DNA of 64,000 nucleotides, taken from contig ML058464.1 in NCBI GenBank assembly GCA_003013855.2, positions 280,170-344,169 on the forward strand, given 5' to 3'. A program made the position numbers and the translations under genes. Below are positions 9,712-18,108 of this stretch, piece by piece. Position 1 is the first letter of the stretch, and every line of letters begins with the position of its first letter. The stretch is from Liriodendron chinense. Its lineage: Eukaryota > Streptophyta > Magnoliopsida > Magnoliales > Magnoliaceae. The notes below the pieces were generated by a model. The model was not told where the DNA came from, made no database searches, and saw only the letters and a program-made list of their open reading frames with translations.

Positions 9712-10570
9712 CTGCCTCTGCTTTGTATGGCCTCGTACTTTTGTTTTTGTCCCCTTTTGTATCAAGCTCTTTTGGATGAATATACAGGCTTTGATTTCTC
9801 CCAAATTCCTTGATGATGTCTGGATGCTTTGACTTTTGACTCATTCCTTCATGATTTGAGACTACTTAGCTGCATGGGTGATGACTTGAATGGTTCAGAT
9901 TGCTTGATTAGGCCTTGTGGGCCCACTTGATGTTTAGATCTTAGATTCTGGCCTTTCTTTTGATGATCGAACCTTTGATCTTGCTGCTCCATGACTTGTG
10001 TAAGCTTTCCAATGGTTTGGATCCTGATGATCTAGCCCTTGAATGGTTCAGATTAATAGATTCGGCCCTGTGGGCCCATTTGAGACCTTGGTTTTACTTT
10101 GGGGCACCTCTTTTGATGATTTGTGAGGCTAGGAAGGCTTCTCATGGTGTGGATGACGGCTTGAACGTCTCAGATCGCTTGATTTGGCTTTGTGGGCCCA
10201 CTTGATGATTAGATCTTGGATTCTGGCCCTTCTTTTGATGATCACCCCTTTGATCTTGTTGTTTGATGGTTCATGTAGGTCCTTCAACGGTTTAGATCAT
10301 GATGATCTGGTCTTTGAACAGCTTGGATTACTTGTGGCCCCCACTTGATCACCTTTCCTTCTCTTTGACTTGATCAGCCATGTTCTGGCTGCATTGCTTC
10401 GTGATTGGACCGGTGGGGCACCTTTCATATGATCTTGATCAATCTCAGTCGAAATCTGGAGTGGATCGGAGCCTTGGGCGGCCCATGGAGCGCCATCTGC
10501 TGACGTGGACTGTCAGCCTCACCTACCAAGAACCCTGGAGCCAATCTCGCGGAGAGAGAGGATATGCGTC
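9712..10570. repeat. Spacer between the two antisense genes with a ~285-bp direct repeat
   Basis: TTGTGGGCCCACTTGATG, followed by TTAGATCTT, GATTCTGGCC and CTTTTGATGATC, occurs at about 9913 and again at about 10190. The intervening 10020-10180 contains partial further copies (CTGATGATCTAGCCC, CTGTGGGCCCATTTGA). I see no protein domain. A second LTR-like motif, TTGGGCGGCCCATGGAGCGCC, is at 10473-10493. The region probably holds the 3' end of the first gene and the control region of the second. Confidence 0.7.
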
Positions 10571-10603
10571 CGTACGGGCGGCCCAGGGCAGGCCGCCCAG
10601 AGC
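10571..10603 (+). promoter_or_regulatory. Copy of the Tat LTR GC-rich near-palindrome, upstream of the second antisense gene
   Basis: CGTACGGGCGGCCC then AGGGCAGGCCGCCC matches LTR positions 170-197 with a single difference. It lies 101 bp before the likely start codon at 10704. No TATA box is visible between them. A regulatory role is inferred from this position and from the matching motif in the LTR promoter. Confidence 0.5.
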
Positions 10604-10703
10604 TCGTCTCTTGAGCGGCCTGGGCTGGCTCGTGCTCGGACATTCCCTGGTCCCTGTTGCTGCTGTCCCTACCTGCTGTGTACGTTCAGGTTCGATTCCA
10701 ACA

Positions 10704-13279
10704 ATGAATCTTCTCTTTGTCTCCTCTTTCATCATCATCTTGTCCTCATCTTGCTTTGTCCTTTCTTGGGCCATGGATGGTGGTGATTTAGGGGCTGTGG
10801 GGGCTGTCCAAGGTGGGTCCCATGCTTCAGATTGTCAATTGAGCTTTGAGAATGGGGAGATGCCTTTAATGGGTGGTGGAGATGGGGCATTAAATGGAAG
10901 CATTGATGAGGGGTTAGAGATGGTGGTTGGTGGAGCCTTGAATGGCTCCATTAATGGTGGGATGGCTGGATTTTCAGATTTGAATGGGCCCCTCATTATG
11001 GGAGGAATGGATGGTATAGATAGGATGATGGGATGGGACATAGGTGAAGCCATGCATCCCTTGAGTGTGGGCCCCATGGATGATGTGATGGATGGTGATG
11101 ATGGGACCATGAGGGACATAGATGGGCTGATCTCATGCTTGGATGAAATAGATGGTTCAGATGGTACCTTTGACGGTTTGGATGCTCTGGATGAGGGCCA
11201 GGATGTGCGGTATACTTCTTTGGGTGGACTTGATGTGATCATTGATGATGTCCCCCTGATGATGGACGGTGTGGATGCCTCGATGATCCCTTTGATCGGC
11301 CAGGATGATGATTGGATTCATGATTTCTTGTTGGAGGGGGGCGCAGGTCCAGATCTGACCGTTGATTCTTCGATCGGGGCTGCCGGGACCCTTTTTTATG
11401 GTTCAGATGTATTCTTTGACGGTCAGATTAGCCAGGATGTCATGATGTGCGGTGTGATCTTCACTGATAGTCCTTTTGATGGGGAGTATCGTCTTTCTCC
11501 TGATCGTCGGTCTTTTGCGCACTCTGTTCATGAGGTGGGCGAGTCTTCTCATGCGGCTGAGGTTATGACAGTTTCAGATAGTGATGCGACTATATCAGAC
11601 ATAGCCGTTACTGAGGGCAGGTCAGGGGCTGTCGAGTCTGCAGAGGTTCCAGCTTTTCCTTCTCCTTCGCCTGTTGACCTTCCAATCCTTGATGAGCCAT
11701 TATTGACTTCTGGTCCTTTTATGCTGGAGGGGGTACCAGTGAGGACTTGTCAGCTGCTTCCTCGTTCTTCCTGCTCGCCACGACTGCTTGCTTGGCTTGA
11801 CAGCTTGTCAGTTTATGAGATTCGAGATTTGGAGTCTTATGGCTTCGGCGGTCTGATCCATATGGCCAGAGTTGATATTAATTGGAGGATGCTTGGAGCT
11901 GCCTTGATTGACTGGGTCCCCTCGTTGAACTTGTTTGCGTTCAACGATATGGAGATGGGGCCTTCTTTGGAGGAGCTTGCACGCTTGACAGGCCTGCCCT
12001 GGGATTACACTCAATATTTCTCAGCCGAAGACGTCGCCGAAGACCGCCACACACCGCAGAACTGGTTCGGGATTCCTTATCTTGTTCGTCCTGCAGCTGG
12101 TGGCCAGGATGCCGTAGTGTTCTCTTTGGACTTGCTGTATGATCTTTTTTCGAGTCCTCAGAGTACGGCCGGTTCTACCTTTGCTGAGGTGCTGTTTTCG
12201 GGATGGCGTAGATCCCAAACTCCTCTGCTTTTTGAGGTGATGAGCCGAGCTGTCCGTCGGCAGGGGATCATTTCTCTCATCTTGGCCGAGCTGTTCGATG
12301 GGCTGACTGACTGCGCCCTGGGTCGCACTCGTGTTCTTCGCGGCTGCTGTGCCTTCCTGCAGGTATCCTTTCTACACCTTTTTTCCTTCTTGCTTTGTTG
12401 GGGATTGCTTTGCTTTAGCTGAACTTCTTTTCCTTTTTGTGATCAGGTCTGGCTATGGGAGCGTCTTTCTCTGACCGTTCCTGTACCTCTTCCTGGCATT
12501 CCTAGCTCTGACATCATGCGTTATATCATGGAGTTCCTTCCTCATACAGCCAGGATGAGCGAGCCCTTGTATCGCAGGATGTTCGCTGAACTTCGTGACT
12601 GGAACGTTCGTTGGGAGTCATCTTGGCTTTCACTTCCTCCAGTGCTTTGCGATGCACACCGCCATCCTCTGATGTTGGTAGGCTTTCGATCCTACTTTTC
12701 TTACCATCCCATCCGGTTCCTGCGGCAGTTTGGGTATGAGCAGGATGTTCCTCATTTCGCTTTCACGGGTATCGGGCGTCGAGTACTTCCCTCTAGATCT
12801 TCTGACTTCAGGACCCGGATTGATTGTTCCTGGGCGAGTTATTTGACAGCTGATTTGTTGGGATTTGAGCTACGGACTTTTCCGATGGCGACCGCTCCGT
12901 ATTAGTACTGGGTTGCTGACGTATCCCTTGCTGGCACCAGACTGCTGATGAGGATGAGCAGGATATCCTTGGAGATGCTGGCTCTTCATCTGGTTCATAT
13001 GAACCTTTTGAGGAGCGCCCGTTTATCGATCCTGGCTTCCTTTTGGCCACTCATGGCCATCTGCTGTCTAAGATCTCTGCACTTCGGTATCATTGTGAGA
13101 TGATGTCGAGGAGATTAGCTGCCGATCAGAGGTTAACTGATGAGGAGACAGCGATCCGTACCCTTGAGCGCGATGAGGCGCATTACCTGCGTATGGAGGT
13201 GAGCAGGTTGAGAGCGAGACTATCTTTTTATGAGTCAGAGGACTCACCTAATGTGGCCGAGGAGGAGGGTAGAGATTAA
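10704..13279 (+). CDS. PMD/DUF7745-like protein gene with acidic N-terminus and coiled-coil tail, antisense inside the Tat element
   Basis: Exon 1 runs to 12362, an 84-bp intron (GTATCC to GATCAG, 12363-12446) follows, and exon 2 runs from 12447 to a TAG ending at 12905. Splicing joins CCAFLQ to VWLWERL in frame, a junction typical of PMD-like proteins. The frame is open from 10380. I prefer ATG 10704 (followed by a hydrophobic stretch, MNLLFVSSFIIILSSS) or ATG 10773 (MDGGDLG). Residues up to about 330 are low-complexity and rich in D, G and M. The conserved domain follows, with SLNLFAFNDMEMGPSLEELA and ARLTGLPWDY, similar to families I know as DUF7745 or PMD-like. A third segment (12941-13279, after GGCACCAG) encodes a charged coiled-coil tail. 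How it joins is unclear: the only intron I can propose is too short, so TAG 12903-12905 may be a real stop or a mutation. Function unknown. Confidence 0.65.
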
Positions 13280-13739
13280 TTGTGTTGGCCACCTGCACAT
13301 TCTTTTTTTGCATATATGATTGATGATGATGAAAGATTTTTTGTATTTTTTGAAAAAGATGATATGATATGTGTAAAAGAAATATGATGCATCTAATTAA
13401 AAAAGAGAAAACTGTTTGAAAATCTACTGTGCCATGAGTTGTCTAGTGAGTGTTTCTGGACTTTGTGTCAGGATATAAGAATCAGAACTGGGGCTCGGCC
13501 AATGCTTTGACCGATGTCTTGAGATTTGACTTGCTTGATCCTTTGGTTCCCTAGAGATGTAGGCAATGGAAACTCTTGCTTCCTGAGATTGTCAGAGTTT
13601 GTAGAGCTCTTCACTCCTGACTGTACTTCCTCTTATTCTTGCACTGTAACTGTTTGAACCGCTCTGAACCGTCTGCTTTCTTGGTACCTGCACTTTTATT
13701 TTTATTATTTTTTTCTTTTTCTTTTTGAGCCATTTTTGC
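13280..13739. other. Spacer after the second antisense gene
   Basis: This is A/T-rich sequence with GAT-rich runs and a T-rich stretch at 13693-13726. No protein domain is visible. It probably contains the 3' end of the + strand transcript. No clear terminator or polyadenylation consensus stands out. Confidence 0.4.
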
Positions 13740-13954
13740 CTGCAGCGCTCTTTCGAGTTTTCACTACAGCCGGCCTTTTCCCGTCATTTTTGCCCGTGGC
13801 GCCCTTTCGGGTTTTCACCACGTCCCGGGTGTTTGATCTTGCCTGCCCCTTGGCAGCTATGCTGTTTTTACCCTTGGCGCCCTTTCAGGTTTTCACCAAG
13901 TCCGCTGTATGCCCACTGTTTTTACTCGGAGCGCCCTTTCGGGTTTTCACTCCG
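13740..13954 (-). other. Array of four co-varying GAAA-tetraloop hairpins
   Basis: Copies are at 13740-13769, 13795-13822, 13873-13900 and 13927-13954. On the minus (pol-sense) strand each reads 5' arm, AAAA, a 3-nt arm, GAAA, a 3-nt arm, 3' arm. The long arms are CTGTAGTG/CGCTGCAG, CGTGGTG/CGCCACG, CTTGGTG/CGCCAAG and CGGAGTG/CGCTCCG. The short arms are CTC/GAG, CCC/GGG, CCT/GGG and CCC/GGG. Sequence in the arms changes between copies but pairing is kept, with G-U pairs only on this strand (they become A-C mismatches on the other). Loop GAAA, bulge AAAA and the inner GTG/CGC pairs are constant. Each unit is followed on that strand by GGYAAAAAYR or a close form. The array lies 443 nt after the integrase stop codon. 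Function unknown. Confidence 0.85.
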
Positions 13955-14396
13955 CCCTCTTTGTTTAGGCACACATTTTCTTTTTCTTTTTTTTTTCTTT
14001 TTCTTTTCCTGCATCCTTGGATAACTGCGGCGGCTAGAGGTCGGGAATCCGTCGTTGCCGGCCGATGGCAGTCTGTCAGCCCTTATCCTGAGTTACGATA
14101 ATAGAGCTGTCGGTCTTTGCTAAAGACCCCTCTGAGATGAATGGATGGATGACTGTGTTTCTTGGATTGATTTTTTTTTTTTCTTGAGTGCCTTTCTTTG
14201 GCTTCCATTTTTCTTTCTCTTTTTTTCTCTTTTTTTTATATTCTTTTTCTCTCCCCCCTTTTTTTTGTATGTTTCTCTTTTTGAATCCCCTTGTTTGAAA
14301 CACTTGTTGGTGGACGGAAATGATTTCTCAGAGGTCTTAGCTTCAACCTCTTGACTTCAGCTTTATTAAAGTAACTTTTGATAAGGTCAGAATGGC
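13955..14396. other. Pyrimidine-rich spacer between the hairpin array and integrase
   Basis: This holds long T/C runs on the + strand (13977-14008 and 14168-14286), which are purine runs on the element strand. No protein domain is visible. The integrase stop codon is at its right edge. Confidence 0.5.
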
Positions 14397-15715
14397 TTAC
14401 CCGTGAAAGATCTTCACGTTGTCGGCGTTGGTTGGCTCAGGAAGATCCACCCCTCTCATGCTGGTGAGTCGGAGGGCGCCTCCGGGAAGTATTTCTCTGA
14501 CGATCAGTGGCCCGTCCCACGAGGGTTTGAACTTTCCTCTGGGGTCCGGAAGGTGCGACGGTAGAATCTTCTTCATAACCATGTCGCCTACCTTGAAACT
14601 TCTTTTTCGGACTCTCTTGTTGTAAGCCCGAGCGATCCTTTTCTGATAACACTGTGAATGACTTAGTGGACGCATGCGCTTTTCATCTGCTAGCTGCAAC
14701 TGATCGAATCTGGCCCGTTGCCATTCTCCTTCTGCAATTCCGCTTTCTAATAACACCCGTAGTGATGGTATTTCCACTTCGACTGGTAGAACTGCCTCCA
14801 TTCCATAGGTAAGCTCGAAAGGAGTAACGCCAGTAGCAGACCGTACAGACGTTCGATAGGCCCAAAGTGCATATGGGAGCATATCTGACCAATCTCGATA
14901 GGTCACGACCATCTTCTCGAGTATCCTGACGATTGTCTTGTTTGCGGCTTCTACCCCACCATTCATCTAGGGACGGTAGGGGCTTGATCGATGACGTTGG
15001 ATCTTGAATTTGCTGAGGAAGTCATCCATCTTCTTGTTGACGAACGGGGTCCCATTATCTGTGATGATAGCATTAGGGATTCCATATCGGCATATGATGT
15101 TGTTCTTCATGAATTTGATCACCTGAGATGCTGCAATCGTGGTGTAGGAGGCTGCCTCTACCCACTTGGTGAAGTAGTCGACTGCCACAAGTATGTACTC
15201 GTGACCATTTGATGCTTTGGGACTGATTTTGCCGATGATGTCGAGTCCCCACATGGAGAAGGGCCAGGGGGTGGTCAGGTTGTATAACTCTGATGATGGG
15301 GCATGGATTTGATTCGCATGCTCCTGACACTTGAAGCATTTTCTGACGTGCTGGTAACAGTCTGTCTCCATGGTGAGCCAATAGTAGCCGAGTCGTAGAA
15401 TCTTCTTTGCCATCATGTGCCCATTCATGTGTGGGCCACAGATTCCTTCGTGTATTTCTTTCATGATCTTCGCAGCTTCTGTTTCATCGACGCACCGAAG
15501 GAGGATGTGATTATAGGATCGCTTGTAAAGAACTTCGCCACTGATGGTGAACTGGCCGGCCAAACGTTGAATGGTTCGGCGATCTGTTGCTGTTGCTGAC
15601 TCTGGAAACTCCTGGGTTTCGAGATATTGCTTGATGTCGGCATACCAGGGCTTGTCGGGGACAGCTTCGGCTTCTTCTATTTGCAGGCAAAAAGCAGTTT
15701 CATCTTGAATTTCGA
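14397..15715 (-). pseudogene. Integrase of the Tat element, broken
   Basis: Two pieces in one frame, 15715-14967 and 14966-14397, are separated by a TAG at 14967-14969 where a glutamine codon (CAG) is expected. The N-terminal HHCC zinc motif is present (HEGICGPHMNGH, then CFKCQ). The catalytic core carries GLDIIG, then ITDNGTPF, and its last acidic residue sits in NGGVEAANK just after the stop. The C-terminus has the SFKVGDMVMKK and GKFKPSWDGP motifs of the chromodomain-less Tat integrase tail. The frame differs from RT, and the switch lies near 15715. The enzyme would insert the cDNA, but this copy cannot make it intact. Confidence 0.88.
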
Positions 15716-17397
15716 ACTGTGAGCTCCCACTCTGAAGCTCCTTTTGGTATCTCGAGCATTGATGCAAGTGTGGCGAGAGCATCTGCAAACTGGTTCTTGG
15801 CCCTGGGCATGTATGAGAAGGTGATTTCTTTGAATTCTTCGATCAGATTTTCAAGATACACATGATATGGTATCAACTTCTCATTCTTGGTCTTCCATTC
15901 GCCATTGGTCTGATTGATGATAAGCTGTGAGTCTCCAAACACTCGTAGCTTCTTGACGCCCAAGATTATGGCTTCTCTTAAGCCAGCGATGCATGCTTCG
16001 TACTCTGCCATGTTGTTGGTGCACTCGAATGCGATGCGCCTCGAGATAGGAATAGGGACATCGTCTGGAGAGTAGAGGATTGCTTCAATACCGCTCCCTT
16101 TAGAGTTTGCTGCGCCGTCGAAGAATAACGTCCACTCATCTTTTTTCTTCTTTTCATCCCCTTCAATAAGCAAGAGATCTTCATCAGGGAAGAACGTCTT
16201 GAGCGGTTGATAATCCAGGAGAGAGTGAGCCGCAAGATGATCGGCGAGGGCCTGTCCCTTGATTGCCTTTTGAGTGACATAGGTGATGTCGAACTCAGAC
16301 AAGAGTAGCTGCCATTTAGCTATTCTCCCAGTGAGTGCCGGTTTCTCGAACAGGTACTTGAGCGGATCCATGCGAGTGAGGAGGAGAATAGGGAATGCAA
16401 TCATGTATTGACGGAGTCGCTGAGTTGCCCAGACTAGGGCGAGGCAAGTCTTCTCGATCGGGGAATACCTGGTCTCGTAATCGGTGAACTTTCGACTCAA
16501 ATAGTATATTGCTTGTTCCTTCTTCCCGGTCTCGTCGTGCTGGCCGAGGACACAGCCGATGGCTTCTGCTGCTACTGAGATGTATAACAATAGTGGTCGT
16601 CCGGGAGTGGGCGGCACTAGGACTGGAGGATTCATGAGATATCTCTTGATGCGGTCGAAAGCGACTTGGCAATCATCATTCCATTCTTTTGGAACATTCT
16701 TTCGGAGGAGCTTGAAAATAGGTTCACAAATAGGTGTGAGCTGTGCGATGAAGCGACTGATGTATTGAATTCTACCGAGGAAGCCACGAATTTCTTTCTC
16801 TGTTCTAGGAGGGGGCATCTCGATGATTGCTCTGGTTTTGGTCTCGTCGACCCTGATGCCATCCTCGCTTACCATAAAGCCGAGGAGCTTACCTCCCATT
16901 GCACCGAAGACACATTTCTGAGGGTTGAGACGGAGCTTGTACTTTTCTAATCTGTTGAATAGCTTCTTCAGATCTTCAAAGTGTCCTTCAATTGTGCGAG
17001 ATTTGACGATCATGTCGTCCACATATACTTCAAGCTCTTTGTTCATCATGTCGTGGAATAGTGCTGTCATTGCTCGCTGATATGTTGCTCCTGCGTTCTT
17101 CAGACCGAACGGCATTACCCTGTAACAGAAGGTTCCCCAGGGAGTGATAAATGCTGTCTTCTCACGATCTTCGACGGCCATCTTAATCTGATTGTAACCT
17201 GCGAACCCGTCCATGAATGAGAAGATCTTGTATCCAGCAGTGTTGTCGACCAGAGTGTCAATATGTGGCAAAGGGAAGTCATCTTTTGGACTGGCTTTGT
17301 TGAGATCTCGGAAGTCGATGCACATTCGAACCTTGCCATTCTTCTTCGGTACTGGTACGATGTTGGCGAGCCATTCAGGGTAATTGGAGACTACCAA
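15700..17397 (-). pseudogene. Reverse transcriptase, RNase H and archaeal-type RNase H of the Tat element
   Basis: This 565-residue stretch is open by itself but lies in a broken polyprotein. RT motifs occur in order: KVRMCIDFRDLNKA, MDGFAGYNQI, TPWGTFCYRVMPFGLKNAGA, and the catalytic YVDD at about residue 126. The first RNase H domain follows (LLLYISVAAEAIGCVLGQ, with the usual aspartate replaced by V; KTCLALVWA, then RMDPLKYLF). The second RNase H starts at FFDGAANSKGSG and carries NNMAEYEAC, FGDSQLIINQ and ADALA. This double arrangement is a hallmark of the Tat lineage. The missing aspartate in the first RNase H is typical of a domain relieved by a second one. The frame changes to integrase near 15715. 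Confidence 0.9.
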
Positions 17398-18108
17398 GAA
17401 TCCCGCGTTGTATTATTTGATGACTTCATCTCAGACTTTCAGGGCCCACTCTGGCTTCATTCTTCGAAGTTTCTGCTTCACTGGCTTCATATCTGCCTTA
17501 GTTGGCAGATGGTGTACAACGAGCTCTTCATCGAGCCCCGGCATGTCTTCATATGAGAACGCAAAGTTGGACAATCATGGAGCTAGGAACTCTATCATTT
17601 TCTGTTTCATCTCAGGTGGCAACGATTTTCCAATGCGTACTTCCCTAGGGATCTCAGGCGTCCCCAAGTTTACTATCTCAAAATCATCGGCTACAACATT
17701 GGCTTTAGATTCGAACTTTTTGAGGAGATCCTCTAGTTCGGGAGCTGGATCATCATCTTCCTCATTCCGAGCTTTGTCCAGACCCATGAGCTCGAAGTCT
17801 AATTCGATGTCGAAATCATATGATTCGACTTCAAACTCATGTGACTCTTTGGACGAACTTGGCACACTATTGAATGCAGGAAAAGAAATATTTTTTGGTT
17901 TTTGAGATTTTTCTGAAATGGAAATACTAGATGTTTTTGGCTTTTGAAAGTTTTTTATTTTTTTGGATTTTTGAAAATCACGGGACTTTGAACAAGTGGG
18001 CATTGCAGACCATGATTGATCCCAACTTGTTCCAAAGTTCCGGTCGTTGCCTAGACAGGCGTTTTTTTTGGAAGCCAGAGCCCTCAAATGGCTCTTTGGC
18101 TGATTCAA
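17398..18108 (-). pseudogene. Protease-RT linker of the Tat polyprotein, three stop codons
   Basis: The linker is in the RT frame and overlaps the end of the gag-protease frame (17978-18108), so a frame change or an intron lies here. Ogre elements are known to have an intron between protease and RT. It carries the acidic stretch NEEDDDPAPELEDLLKKFES and the conserved segment with NLGTPEIPREVRIG, and then FSYEDMPGLDEEL just before RT. Three in-frame stops interrupt it: TGA at about 17573, another TGA, and a TAA shortly before 17397. By family comparison each is a single transition from a W, R or Q codon. An A/T-rich stretch encodes the lysine-rich part at 17880-17985. Confidence 0.75.

Noticed and set aside
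10380..10703. ATG at 10380 as the start of the second antisense gene
   Set aside because: It would translate the LTR-like GC motif at 10571-10603, which looks like control DNA. Later in-frame ATGs are more plausible, though the start is unproven.
12899..12940. Intron of 42 nt joining the second antisense gene to its coiled-coil tail
   Set aside because: GT and CAG ends are present but the length is below the usual plant minimum, so I left the junction open.
8217..13279. PMD-type genes as ordinary host genes at a euchromatic site
   Set aside because: They lie between integrase and polypurine tract of one element, with LTR-like motifs upstream, so they are passengers of the retrotransposon.
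13740..13954. GAAA hairpins as hammerhead or other known self-cleaving ribozymes
   Set aside because: The conserved CUGANGA core of hammerheads is absent, and I see no match to other ribozyme cores I know. The GAAA is only a terminal loop.
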